A stretch of 64,000 bases of DNA from contig NZ_CP150241.1 in NCBI RefSeq assembly GCF_037975235.1, positions 3,038,001 through 3,102,000 on the forward strand. The letters run 5' to 3'. Shown in pieces: positions 16,566-25,284 of the stretch. Positions within the stretch are counted from its first letter, which is position 1. The number at the start of each line of letters is the position of its first letter. This DNA comes from Paenibacillus sp. FSL R5-0341 (GTDB taxonomy: Bacteria; Bacillota; Bacilli; Paenibacillales; Paenibacillaceae). Both the position numbers and the translations under genes were made by a program. Below the pieces are notes generated by a model, which had not been told where the DNA came from, did not search any database, and was given only the letters and a program-made list of their open reading frames with translations.

Positions 16566-17969
16566 ATGATCAATATACGTAAACGTCAAATGAATAAGCG
16601 TTGGAAAAGAAGAGCAGGAAGACCCATCATTGCAGGCATTACTGCCGGAATGCTAATGGTTCAGGGCGTTCTCGGCGTGTTGCCATCTCAGGCACATGCT
16701 GAAACATCGGATGTATCCATCCGTAACTGGTATTCGTATCAACGAATCACTGTACCTGAACTGAAACCTTCTTGGACAGCGAAAGTAGATAACTATTTGA
16801 ATATGAACGAGACATATGCTGGAGTTAATGCGATCGCAGAAGAAGGCAAAGTATTCACGTTTGCTGGATCGAAGCTGATTGCACTCGATGCGACAACAGG
16901 TAAACGGTTGTGGACTTACGGCAAAGAACTGACGCCTTATATTACCTATCAAAGCGGCGTTCTCTATGGACTGACCATTGATCACAAGCCATATGCCTTG
17001 AATGCAAAGACAGGCAAAGCAAAATGGCAGTCAGGCACATCCACCTGGATTGATACGTATAACCGTACGGAAGCTCTGATTCCAACGTTGGATACCCTCT
17101 ACGTAATTAAGGGGAGTACAACGTTTGCACTGGATATCCAGTCAGGCAAACTGCGCTGGGAAGCAGATGAACCATTAGGTGAAGGTAATGGTACTGAGTA
17201 TCTGAGAGAATCTAATGGTGTGGTGCTGAGAACCTTTTTTGTCCAAGGGGCACTTACATCCTTACAGCTTAATGCCTATGACAAGAAAACGGGCAAGAAG
17301 CTATGGGGTCATTTTGGTCAGGGGGAAGCTATTCAGATCAAAGACGGACTTGTATACTCAGCGGACTACTATTCTTCAATGTTGGGAAATGATGAGTCTT
17401 CACCAGAACGAAAATGGAAAGTCAATGCGTACAATCTGAAGACCGGTGTGTTAAAAGGAAGTCAGGAGTATAAGTGGACCATTGAGGGGGATCCACCGTA
17501 TGTAAATGGGTATGGAGGGATATTTTCCGATAAAGACAAACTATACATTTTACAAGGGAATACGATAGCGGAGTATCCGTTGAATTTGACCAAGTCGGGA
17601 ACCGCGCCACTTCGAACTTTTCACCGTCCTTACGGGGAAAATATGGTATGGCTTGGCGTTACACAGGAAAGGTTGATCTTCAAAAACGGAAACACGGGAG
17701 AACTTACAGGCATCAAGCTGGCTAATGGTCAAGAGGTCCAGTGGCAAGGTGATGCCCCCGTTTCTCAGATTGATGTTTACGGCAAAAGCATGTATCGAGC
17801 GCAACGTAACGGCACTCTGCTTGCCCTCAATATGTTGTCGGGTCAGCCGGTCTTCCGCGTCTCCACCGGTGGAGATATACACAACACAACGTTGAAGACA
17901 AACGGGATGATGATTATTCAGACCGAAGGCAAACTAATCGGCGTTAAGCTGCCAGCATCGCTGAAATAA
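16566..17969 (+). CDS. Secreted PQQ-like beta-propeller protein
   Basis: A 467-residue protein with AGGAGG 10 bases before its ATG. The N-terminus is basic (RKRQMNKRWKRR), followed by a hydrophobic stretch and an AHA-E cleavage site near residue 45. The mature protein consists of repeats of the L-x-A-x-D-x-x-T-G-K-x-x-W type, such as LIALDATTGKRLW, ALNAKTGKAKW and ALDIQSGKLRW, giving a PQQ/BamB-like propeller. It lacks dehydrogenase catalytic features, so it is more likely a binding or scaffold protein at the cell surface. It is monocistronic. The partial gene at the right edge of the window is built in a similar way. Confidence 0.8.
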   Translation: MINIRKRQMNKRWKRRAGRPIIAGITAGMLMVQGVLGVLPSQAHAETSDVSIRNWYSYQRITVPELKPSWTAKVDNYLNMNETYAGVNAIAEEGKVFTFAGSKLIALDATTGKRLWTYGKELTPYITYQSGVLYGLTIDHKPYALNAKTGKAKWQSGTSTWIDTYNRTEALIPTLDTLYVIKGSTTFALDIQSGKLRWEADEPLGEGNGTEYLRESNGVVLRTFFVQGALTSLQLNAYDKKTGKKLWGHFGQGEAIQIKDGLVYSADYYSSMLGNDESSPERKWKVNAYNLKTGVLKGSQEYKWTIEGDPPYVNGYGGIFSDKDKLYILQGNTIAEYPLNLTKSGTAPLRTFHRPYGENMVWLGVTQERLIFKNGNTGELTGIKLANGQEVQWQGDAPVSQIDVYGKSMYRAQRNGTLLALNMLSGQPVFRVSTGGDIHNTTLKTNGMMIIQTEGKLIGVKLPASLK

Positions 17970-18016
17970 GCGATTTTCGTTTTAGCTGCATCTGCCGCTG
18001 AACGAAAATCATTTGA

Positions 18017-18058
18017 AAAGACCGGATTACGAGCACGGTTGCTCATAATCCGGTCTTT
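18017..18058. terminator. Bidirectional terminator between propeller and methyltransferase genes
   Basis: AAAGACCGGATTA (18017-18029) pairs with TAATCCGGTCTTT (18046-18058). An inner GAGCA / TGCTC stem extends the hairpin. It lies between two convergent genes. Confidence 0.85.
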
Positions 18059-18059
18059 C

Positions 18060-18734
18060 TTATTTTTGCGCGTAAAACACCGCAAAGTCCAAGTATTTGT
18101 ACATGCAGTCCGCTACACGAAACCCTGCGTCCTCTAACCACTCCAATTGATCCTCGAGCGTGGCATTGATATCGACCTTTCGTCTTTCGATCGAAGCCGA
18201 GATGGCTTCCTCAGACAGACCGCTTCGATGAATCGCTTCTAGCCAGCAATGGCGGTAATAGCTATCCGTATCGGGGGTTCTTCCCTGAACCTGGTCTGCG
18301 TTGATGAAGCGTCCACCTGGTTCTAACAGCTGGTGCACAGTTTCAAATACCTTTTTCTTGTCAGCGTGTGTGAGATGGTGAATAGACAGGGAGGAAATAA
18401 TCATATCGTAGGAACTGGTAAAATCGTAGTTGGAGTAATCCCCGACGACATACTGTACTTGGTTAGCATCAGCAAATCTTCGACGTGCTCCTTCGAGCAT
18501 TTGATCACTAATATCGATCAGCGTTAATCGCGCGTTGGGATACTTTTGCAGGACCAATCCGGAGAGCAGTCCCGTTCCTGCACCCAGATCAAGAATACGT
18601 GGAGAATCAAGCGGGCTTACCATTAGATCCAGGGCCATTCCATAAAAATCATCAAAACAAGGGATAAGCTGCTTACGCTGCACATCATAATCTTGGGCTA
18701 CCTTATCAAACAGCTGCTTTACTGAGAATTGCAT
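18060..18734 (-). CDS. Class I SAM-dependent methyltransferase
   Basis: A 224-residue enzyme. The ATG (MQFSVKQLFDKVA) lies 10 bases after AAGGAG. The Rossmann methyltransferase motifs are complete: motif I ILDLGAGTGLLSG (SAM binding), acidic motif II LTLIDIS, VVGDYSNYDF, and motif IV with the post-motif region IISSLSIHHL. Topology and length fit the UbiE/Methyltransf_25 group of small-molecule methyltransferases. The substrate cannot be inferred, and it has no operon partners. Confidence 0.85.
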   Translation of the reverse strand: MQFSVKQLFDKVAQDYDVQRKQLIPCFDDFYGMALDLMVSPLDSPRILDLGAGTGLLSGLVLQKYPNARLTLIDISDQMLEGARRRFADANQVQYVVGDYSNYDFTSSYDMIISSLSIHHLTHADKKKVFETVHQLLEPGGRFINADQVQGRTPDTDSYYRHCWLEAIHRSGLSEEAISASIERRKVDINATLEDQLEWLEDAGFRVADCMYKYLDFAVFYAQK

Positions 18735-18863
18735 ATGCTCATCACTCCTTGACGTTTTCTCCATAGTTTACAAACGGGAAGGGATCAAGGGAAATATCGA
18801 TTATGGATAAGTTCATAGGTTGGACCTATGGGTTCCGAGTTTCTACCATGGGTAATAACCCAT

Positions 18864-18894
18864 TTGACTTAGAGTACACTCTAAGGTGTAGACT
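18864..18894 (+). promoter_or_regulatory. MerR-type promoter with 19-bp spacer and perfect palindrome
   Basis: TTGACT (18864-18869) and TAGACT (18889-18894) are separated by 19 bases, the stretched spacing typical of promoters activated by MerR-family proteins. CTTAGAGT-AC-ACTCTAAG (18868-18885), a perfect palindrome, fills the spacer. The promoter drives the SDR gene starting at 18932. No MerR gene is adjacent; the only one in the window is at 60430, and its target promoter has a related spacer. Confidence 0.8.
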
Positions 18895-18931
18895 TTGCAA
18901 AAGAAGAACTATTCCAAAGGAGATGAACAGA

Positions 18932-19912
18932 TTGACACAGGAGAATAATTTTAAAACTTTACAACATAAAATCGGCTCTGGCTTCAACCATAACAGCACA
19001 GCGCAGGATGTATTGAGAGATCTGGATTTATCCGGACAACTTGCCATTGTAACGGGTGGTTATTCCGGCCTTGGGTTGGAGACGACACGCGCGCTTGTGA
19101 ATGCGGGAGCCCATGTTGTGGTGACTGCGCGTCGTCCAGCGGTCGCGAAAGAAGCACTTGCTGGTCTGGAAGGTGTTGAAATAGATGAATTGGACCTCGC
19201 TGATTTATCCAGCGTGCACGCTTTTGCTGATCATTTTTTGGCGAGTAATCGGAGCATCGACATGCTGATTCTTAACGCCGGCATCATGGCTTGTCCGGAG
19301 ACGCGGGTAGGTCCTGGTTGGGAAGCTCAATTTGCAACTAATCATCTGGGCCACTTTGCCCTGACTAATCTGTTATGGCCAGCACTGGCAAGTCAGGGTG
19401 GAGCACGAGTTGTTTCCTTGGCATCAGCTGGACATCATTTCTCACCGATTCGTTGGGATGATATTCAATTTGAACATGGTTATGAGAAATTCCCTGCCTA
19501 TGGACAGTCCAAAACAGCAACGATTTTATTCAGCGTTGAGTTGGACAGACGCGGTGCTGAGCAAGGGGTACGAGCTTTCTCCGTTCATCCAGGCGGAATT
19601 ATGACACCACTGCAACGTCATATGCCAAAAGAGGAAATGATTGCGCTAGGTTGGATTGATGAATCTGGAGAAGTGGCTAATCCTGCGTTCAAAACACCTG
19701 AGCAGGGGGCAGCGACGCAGGTCTGGGCAGCAACCTCTCCTCAGCTTGAGGGAAAAGGCGGTGTCTACTGCGAGGATTGTGACATCAGTGAACTGGCTCC
19801 AGCGGATGGAGGCTTCTACGGAGTCAAAGAGTATGCGATTGATCCCGAGCAAGCTATTCGTTTATGGGAGCTATCGGCTAAGCTGACTCATACGGACATA
19901 GGACTCTCCTGA
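18932..19912 (+). CDS. SDR oxidoreductase, retinol-dehydrogenase-like
   Basis: A 326-residue SDR. The TTG start (MTQENNFKTL) was chosen because AAAGGAG ends 9 bases before it; the ATG three codons earlier touches that ribosome site. TGGYSGLG binds NAD(P), followed by NAG in LILNAGIM, Ser in VVSLASAG and the catalytic Y-x3-K in AYGQSK. The 30-residue N-terminal extension and the C-terminal QVWAATSP region match the WWOX/retinol-dehydrogenase-type subgroup. The MerR-type promoter in front suggests induction by a reactive aldehyde, quinone or similar stress, as an inference from the promoter class. Confidence 0.85.
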   Translation: MTQENNFKTLQHKIGSGFNHNSTAQDVLRDLDLSGQLAIVTGGYSGLGLETTRALVNAGAHVVVTARRPAVAKEALAGLEGVEIDELDLADLSSVHAFADHFLASNRSIDMLILNAGIMACPETRVGPGWEAQFATNHLGHFALTNLLWPALASQGGARVVSLASAGHHFSPIRWDDIQFEHGYEKFPAYGQSKTATILFSVELDRRGAEQGVRAFSVHPGGIMTPLQRHMPKEEMIALGWIDESGEVANPAFKTPEQGAATQVWAATSPQLEGKGGVYCEDCDISELAPADGGFYGVKEYAIDPEQAIRLWELSAKLTHTDIGLS

Positions 19913-19957
19913 ACATGTAATTAACTTGTGCACGAGATAACGATATTGCATGAGAAA

Positions 19958-20010
19958 CGACTTGCGGTGTTGATCCAGCCCAAATGCTGGTTCCGCAAGG
20001 CGTTTTTTAT
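19958..20010 (+). terminator. Terminator of the SDR gene
   Basis: CTTGCGG (19961-19967) pairs with CCGCAAG (19993-19999), an inner CCAGC / GCTGG stem extends it, and GCGTTTTTT follows. Confidence 0.75.
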
Positions 20011-20038
20011 TTATTTCTGAAAACATCCATTTAAATCC

Positions 20039-20052
20039 ATGAAAATTTTCAT
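20039..20052. promoter_or_regulatory. 14-bp palindrome upstream of the chemoreceptor
   Basis: ATGAAAATTTTCAT is a perfect palindrome about 90 bases before the chemoreceptor start, in an AT-rich stretch that may hold its promoter. It is not a good CodY or Fur match. Confidence 0.3.
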
Positions 20053-20143
20053 TTATCTTTAAGTTAAAACTAATCGTATCCTCATCTACTTCATGCTTAA
20101 TAGAGGATAAGCTACGATACATCATACATAAGGAGAAACGCCT

Positions 20144-22174
20144 ATGAAAATCAAGAAAAAACTCGGTACAGTCAGGAACCGTCTGGTAGCCTCATTTTTA
20201 ATCGTATTGTTGCTTCCCAGTCTGGTTATCGGAGGATTCGCCTATCTGACCGCCAAACAGCAAGTAGATACACAGCTCGCCAACATGGCCGACACGGACA
20301 TATCGCTCGTTAGCAGCATGGTCAACCAATACATACAAGCTAAACAATCAGATGTGGGTCTCTTAGCCGAATCCATTGCATCGACGAATCCGGAAACCGC
20401 ATTAAAAGCCTATACCAATAACCATTTGGAGGTCGAATCGGCGATCTTCGTTAACAGCGACGGACAACATGTGTACGCTTTTTCCAGTCAGATCCAGCCA
20501 GACAACGATAAACCTCTGGAGAGCGAATACTATACGAAGGCGATTGCCGCTCCAGGACAGGTTGTTCTGACAGAGCCGTTCACTTCGGAACAGTCGGGTA
20601 ACACGGTAGTGACCATAGCGAAAGCGTCCAGTGACAGCAAGTCAGTCGTCGCCGTAACCCTGGATTTAAGCACTCTGCAAGAGACTGTAGGTCAGATCAA
20701 AATTGGAGATAACGGCTTTGTCGTCATTTTTGGCGCGAATGGCTCTATGATCGTAACTCCACCTTGGGGGACTGAAGGTCCACAGGGTGAGGAAGCGGAA
20801 ACCGCTAGTGCAACACCGGTCAACGCTGCTTCCAATGCAGAACAAGACAGCCCTCAAGGTGAGGGAGGACCTGGGACAACGATGTTTGAGGGCGACTCCG
20901 GGCAAATTGAGCAAAGCTCTCCTGAAGGAGAAACACGCCAACTCGTCTATATTACCAATCAGCTTACGGGTTGGAAAATCGCAGGGGATCGCTCGCCGAT
21001 CGAGATCGTGCAAGCAGCCAAACCCATCTGGAACAATACTTTGATAGTTATCTCCGTGTTTGCCCTGTTAGGTATAGGGATGACCATCTTGATCGTGCGT
21101 TCGATCACCAAACCGCTCAAAACATTGAATGATGTATCCGGGGAAGTCAGTCGGGGAGATTTGAGCCGAAGTGCATCCATCCATTCGAATGACGAACTGG
21201 GTCAGTTGGGTGATGCCTTCAACCTGATGGTCGGTTCCCTGAATTCCATTGTATCCGAAGTGCAAAATTCGTCTAATCAACTGGTCGCCGCTTCGGAACA
21301 GTTATCCGCTAATGCGGGACAAAGTGCTACGGCAACTGGACATATCGCTGAGACGATTGAACAGATGGCAGAAGGCGCCGAAAGACAGGTCACGCTGGTT
21401 GAAGAAAGCCTGCGTACCATTCATCATGTGGCGGAGCAAATCGGTCATATCGCCAATAACGCCTCAGCAACAGCTATAGCTACAGAACAGGTTGCGGAGA
21501 AATCCAAGGAAGGCGGACAGGCCATCAATGGCGCTGTAACACAAATGGGAACCATCCACCATTCCGTAGGCCGTGTGTCGGATGGCATTAACCATCTGGT
21601 TCAGACTTCGTTGGAGATCGGGCAAATCATCAAGGTGATCTCCGATATCTCCCGTCAGACCAATTTACTGGCTTTGAATGCGTCCATTGAGGCTGCACGG
21701 GCAGGTGAGCACGGCAAAGGTTTTGCCGTTGTAGCCAGAGAAGTAGGTGCACTCGCGGAGCAGGCAGCTAATTCAGCGAAGCAAGTCACTACACTAATTG
21801 GCAGCATCAATGAAGGAATCCAGCATGCGGATCAATCCATGATTGAGGCGATTGGTGAGGTTTCCAAAGGGATGAACGTCATGAATACGGCGGGCCAGCT
21901 CTTTGAAGAAATCACCTTGTCCGTGGATACGGTGAACAGCAAAGCCAGCGAAGTGTCCACGATGGCCGATGATATCGTTCAAGAAACCTCTCATGTGGTG
22001 GCGAAAATCGAGGACATTTCTCATGTTTCCCGGGAAACGGCGGAAGGAGCACAGACGGTATCTGCGGCAACTGAACAACAGCTTGCTTCAATGCAAGAGA
22101 TCAGTTCATCTTCATCTTATCTGGCTCGCATGGCATCACGCCTTCAGGAACTCACGGAAAGGTTTAAAATCTAA
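20144..22174 (+). CDS. Methyl-accepting chemotaxis protein
   Basis: A 676-residue chemoreceptor. A first membrane segment (about 15-37) is followed by an extracellular Cache-type sensor domain and a second membrane segment near 288-312. A HAMP domain (SITKPLKTLNDVSGEVSRGDLS) and the cytoplasmic four-helix signalling domain come next; its conserved tip is IEAARAGEHGKGFAVVAREV (about 516-535). It couples ligand sensing to CheA/CheW and flagellar rotation. An acidic, Gln/Gly/Ser/Pro-rich stretch of about 55 residues (206-262) interrupts the sensor domain. TAAGGAG precedes the ATG. It is monocistronic; the ligand is unknown. Confidence 0.92.
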   Translation: MKIKKKLGTVRNRLVASFLIVLLLPSLVIGGFAYLTAKQQVDTQLANMADTDISLVSSMVNQYIQAKQSDVGLLAESIASTNPETALKAYTNNHLEVESAIFVNSDGQHVYAFSSQIQPDNDKPLESEYYTKAIAAPGQVVLTEPFTSEQSGNTVVTIAKASSDSKSVVAVTLDLSTLQETVGQIKIGDNGFVVIFGANGSMIVTPPWGTEGPQGEEAETASATPVNAASNAEQDSPQGEGGPGTTMFEGDSGQIEQSSPEGETRQLVYITNQLTGWKIAGDRSPIEIVQAAKPIWNNTLIVISVFALLGIGMTILIVRSITKPLKTLNDVSGEVSRGDLSRSASIHSNDELGQLGDAFNLMVGSLNSIVSEVQNSSNQLVAASEQLSANAGQSATATGHIAETIEQMAEGAERQVTLVEESLRTIHHVAEQIGHIANNASATAIATEQVAEKSKEGGQAINGAVTQMGTIHHSVGRVSDGINHLVQTSLEIGQIIKVISDISRQTNLLALNASIEAARAGEHGKGFAVVAREVGALAEQAANSAKQVTTLIGSINEGIQHADQSMIEAIGEVSKGMNVMNTAGQLFEEITLSVDTVNSKASEVSTMADDIVQETSHVVAKIEDISHVSRETAEGAQTVSAATEQQLASMQEISSSSSYLARMASRLQELTERFKI

Positions 22175-22260
22175 AGAGAATGCGATTAATTATAATGAAA
22201 ACAACATAATCTCAAACAAAATCTCCTATTTAGCATATAATAAAGAAGGAGCATCTCATT

Positions 22261-22311
22261 TTGGCGATGGTGCAATCATTTCTTTATGAATTCAGGGAGA
22301 GAAAATCATGA
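22261..22311 (+). CDS. Possible 16-residue leader ORF coupled to murB
   Basis: TTG GCG ATG GTG starts 9 bases after AAGGAG and reads 16 codons (MAMVQSFLYEFRERKS) to a TGA that overlaps the murB ATG as ATGA. A TATAAT lies at 22236-22241. The ribosome site and exact overlap suggest translational coupling, but the ORF is too short to prove coding. Confidence 0.3.
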   Translation: MAMVQSFLYEFRERKS

Positions 22312-23198
22312 ATATTTTTGAACATCAGATACCTTTGGAAAAAGTGAAATTCAATGAACCGTTAAAAAATCACACGTTTATTAAAATTGGTGGTAACGCA
22401 GATATTCTCATCCATCCAACAACGATAGACGAAATCACAAAAATCGTAGAGATTGCCAACATACATCAATTGCCTCTGACGGTTATTGGCAAAGGGTCGA
22501 ACGTCATCATTAAAGATGGCGGCATCCGGGGAGTAACGATTTCTCTTAGCCACTTCGATCAAATTAAAGTGAATGAGGACAGCATGATTGCGCAAAGCGG
22601 CGTTGATATCATTGATGTATCCAGACTTGCTTTGGAGCACAGCTTGACCGGTTTGGAGTTTGCTTGTGGCATTCCCGGCAGCACGGGGGGCGCACTGTAC
22701 ATGAATGCCGGTGCTTATGGCGGTCAGATCGCTGATGTAGTTGAACGTGCAACTGTGATCACCAAAGACGGCACAGTGTTGGAGATCCCACGAGAAGAGA
22801 TGAGGTTTGGTTATCGAAATAGTCTCTTCAAGATGGATCACTATATCATACTGGAGGCCGAATTCGGGCTCAAAAAAGGAAACAAGGATGATATTGCAGG
22901 TAAAATGAAGGAATTAACGTTCCTGAGAGAATCCAAGCAGCCGCTGGAGTACCCTTCTTGTGGAAGTGTATTTAAACGACCCGAAGGACATTTTGCCGGA
23001 AAACTGATTCAGGATTGCAACTTGCAGGGCACTCGCATTGGAGGCGCTGAAATCTCCATGAAGCATGCTGGTTTTATCGTAAATGTGGAGCACGCTACTG
23101 CCCAGGATTATATGGATCTGATCCAATTTATTCAGAAGAAAGTATATGATACGTTCCAGGTTGAATTGGAAACCGAAGTAATTTTTCTGGGAGAATAA
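22308..23198 (+). CDS. murB: UDP-N-acetylenolpyruvoylglucosamine reductase
   Basis: A 296-residue enzyme of the type II MurB group. It performs the NADPH-dependent reduction of UDP-GlcNAc-enolpyruvate to UDP-N-acetylmuramate in peptidoglycan synthesis. FAD-binding signatures are GKGSNVIIKDGGIRG and GIPGSTGGALYMNAGAYGG. YRNSLF supplies the substrate-binding Tyr/Arg region. SCGSVFKRP carries the proton-donor Ser of the conserved G-S-x-F motif, and the conserved Glu lies at the C-terminus (LETEVIFLGE). AGGGAGAG precedes the ATG. It is not in a cell-division cluster, so it may be the only or a second murB copy. Confidence 0.93.
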   Translation: MNIFEHQIPLEKVKFNEPLKNHTFIKIGGNADILIHPTTIDEITKIVEIANIHQLPLTVIGKGSNVIIKDGGIRGVTISLSHFDQIKVNEDSMIAQSGVDIIDVSRLALEHSLTGLEFACGIPGSTGGALYMNAGAYGGQIADVVERATVITKDGTVLEIPREEMRFGYRNSLFKMDHYIILEAEFGLKKGNKDDIAGKMKELTFLRESKQPLEYPSCGSVFKRPEGHFAGKLIQDCNLQGTRIGGAEISMKHAGFIVNVEHATAQDYMDLIQFIQKKVYDTFQVELETEVIFLGE

Positions 23199-23217
23199 CT
23201 TCGATGAACGACTTGAG

Positions 23218-23242
23218 AGGTCGCCTTTGGCGGCCTTTTTTT
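23218..23242 (+). terminator. Terminator of murB
   Basis: AGGTCGCC (23218-23225) pairs with GGCGGCCT (23229-23236), followed by seven T residues. Confidence 0.85.
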
Positions 23243-23429
23243 GTTGCCAAAGTAGTACCAACCATTCCGCCAGTGAATGAACCAATCCTACAAACCCGCG
23301 TCGCGCAAGCGATTGGCTCATGCTATGGCTGATTGAACGATTGTTGCTGACCCCGCTCTCCCTTAACATGTGAACAGAGGAGCCTGCTCGTCATTCACCA
23401 TCATTTTGTCAAAGGGGGCCCGCGATCGT

Positions 23430-24389
23430 ATGGCTGAGCTGTCGGAAACATCAACGTTGCAACCCGGGATTATAGTCAACAAACCCGTCAAACCAAGTTA
23501 TCTGCGTAACATTCGAAAACACTGGATGCTGTATGTCATGATCCTGCCCGGCATTTTGTTCTATATTATTTTCAAGTACATTCCACTGGGCGGAAGCGTG
23601 ATCGCATTTCAGAACTTTCAGATTATGAAAGGTATATGGAGCAGCCCATGGGTAGGCCTGGATAACTTCAAGTTTATTTTTACGTATCAGGATTTCTATC
23701 ACGTGCTTCGAAATACAGCTCTGATTGCCTTATACAAACTGGTGATCGGATTTCCTGCTCCCATCCTGCTGGCGCTATTGTTCAACGAAGTGAGAAAAAT
23801 GCTTGCCAAACGCTTTTTGCAAAGCCTGTTCTATCTGCCTCATTTTCTCTCCTGGGTTGTCGTCGGGGGGATCGTGTTTGAGGTGCTAGCCTCGGGTGGT
23901 TTTGTAAACGCTATCCGTGGGTGGTTCGGGTTCGAACCGATTTTGTATATGCAACAAGAGCAATATTTCCGTCCTATCGTCGTCCTGTCCTCTATCTGGA
24001 AAGAGGTGGGTTGGGGAACAATCATCTATCTTGCTGCGGTAAGTGGCATTGACCCTACGCAATATGAAGCGGCAGTGATGGATGGAGCGAATCGTTGGAA
24101 ACAGACAATATACATTACACTACCTGCGTTATTCCCAACGATCCTGACGCTGTTCCTGCTGAATATCGGCAATTTTCTGGAACTTGGCTTTGATCAGATC
24201 TATAACCTGCTGACACCGATGACCTACTCGGTAGGGGATATCATTGAAACGTATGTATACCGCTCTGGTGTACTGCAAGGGCAATATAGCGTAACAACAG
24301 CGATTGGTCTATTTCAGTCGGTGATAGGCTTCATTCTGCTCTGGGTCTTCAATCGGCTTGCGAGAAAATCAGGAGAGGGGTTGTGGTAA
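23430..24389 (+). CDS. Sugar ABC transporter permease, LplB/YteP type
   Basis: A 319-residue inner-membrane protein with about six membrane segments. The ATG (MAELSETSTLQ) lies 11 bases after AAAGGGGG. The EAA loop contacting the ATPase reads YEAAVMDGANRWKQTIYITL. The N-terminal HWMLYVMILPGILFYIIFKY and IPLGGSVIAFQNF pattern is typical of the LplB/YteP group importing complex oligosaccharides. It is the first gene of the sugar locus; its stop overlaps the next permease start. No ATPase is encoded here, so an MsmX-like shared ATPase encoded elsewhere is probable. Confidence 0.92.
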   Translation: MAELSETSTLQPGIIVNKPVKPSYLRNIRKHWMLYVMILPGILFYIIFKYIPLGGSVIAFQNFQIMKGIWSSPWVGLDNFKFIFTYQDFYHVLRNTALIALYKLVIGFPAPILLALLFNEVRKMLAKRFLQSLFYLPHFLSWVVVGGIVFEVLASGGFVNAIRGWFGFEPILYMQQEQYFRPIVVLSSIWKEVGWGTIIYLAAVSGIDPTQYEAAVMDGANRWKQTIYITLPALFPTILTLFLLNIGNFLELGFDQIYNLLTPMTYSVGDIIETYVYRSGVLQGQYSVTTAIGLFQSVIGFILLWVFNRLARKSGEGLW

Positions 24390-25261
24390 TGATCAAGCAG
24401 ACGATTGGAGAAAAGCTGTTCCAAACCGCCAACTACATTTTCCTGACGCTTGCGGCCTTTACGATGCTCCTTCCATTGCTGCATCTGCTTGCGGTTTCCC
24501 TGAGTTCGCCGGTTGCAGCAGACTCCAAAGAAGTATTTCTGTGGCCTGTCGGTTTTACCTTCGCTTCATGGAAACACATTCTACAAAGCTCGGGTTTATG
24601 GCAATCATTTGGTGTAACCGTATTCATTACGGTAGTGGGTACTGCACTTAGTATGTTGTTTTCGGTGCTGACCGCTTTTCCGTTGTCGCGCAAAGAGTTC
24701 ATGATTCGCAAACAAGTCATGCTGGGCATCGTTATTACGATGATTTTCAATGCACCGATGATCCCGTTCTTCCTGACGGTGAGGGAGCTGGGCATGATGA
24801 ATTCCATCTGGTCTCTGATCATTCCTGGTGTAATTGGCACATTTAACATGGTCATTCTGCGTACCTTTTTTATGAGCTTGCCCAAGGAGCTTGATGACAC
24901 AGCAAGAATCGACGGTTGTCATGACTTCCGAATTTTGTTCCAGATCTATCTGCCGCTATCCAAGCCGGTTCTGGCCACGGTCAGTCTGTTCTATGCGGTA
25001 GGATACTGGAATACGTTCCAGCGGGCAGTATTGTTCCTTCGTGATCCAGGACTCTGGCCTTTGCAGATGAAGCTGCGAGCATATCTAACTAGCCCGGAGG
25101 AGCTGGCTCAGGTGAACATGTTCCTAGGTGATTACAACTTCAATACAACGACGTTAAAAGCAGCGACGATACTTTTTGCAAGCGTTCCCATAATTTTGGT
25201 GTATCCTTATTTACAGAAGTATTTTGTGAAAGGTTCCTTGCTTGGATCACTGAAAGAATAA
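24389..25261 (+). CDS. Sugar ABC transporter permease, YtcP/LplC type
   Basis: A 290-residue second permease subunit. The ATG overlaps the stop of the first permease (TAATG), with AGGAGAGGGG 8 bases upstream. Six membrane segments are visible, and the EAA loop is LPKELDDTARIDGCHDFRILFQIYLPL. The C-terminal KYFVKGSLLGSLKE is the hallmark end of this permease family. With the preceding protein it forms the membrane channel for the oligosaccharide delivered by the lipoprotein encoded next. Confidence 0.93.
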   Translation: MIKQTIGEKLFQTANYIFLTLAAFTMLLPLLHLLAVSLSSPVAADSKEVFLWPVGFTFASWKHILQSSGLWQSFGVTVFITVVGTALSMLFSVLTAFPLSRKEFMIRKQVMLGIVITMIFNAPMIPFFLTVRELGMMNSIWSLIIPGVIGTFNMVILRTFFMSLPKELDDTARIDGCHDFRILFQIYLPLSKPVLATVSLFYAVGYWNTFQRAVLFLRDPGLWPLQMKLRAYLTSPEELAQVNMFLGDYNFNTTTLKAATILFASVPIILVYPYLQKYFVKGSLLGSLKE

Positions 25262-25284
25262 ACCATGTTCAGGGGGATGATTCC

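Noticed and set aside
23199-23429. A regulatory RNA or extra gene between murB and the sugar operon
   Set aside because: Apart from the murB terminator I see no frame with a ribosome site and no convincing promoter or structured element.
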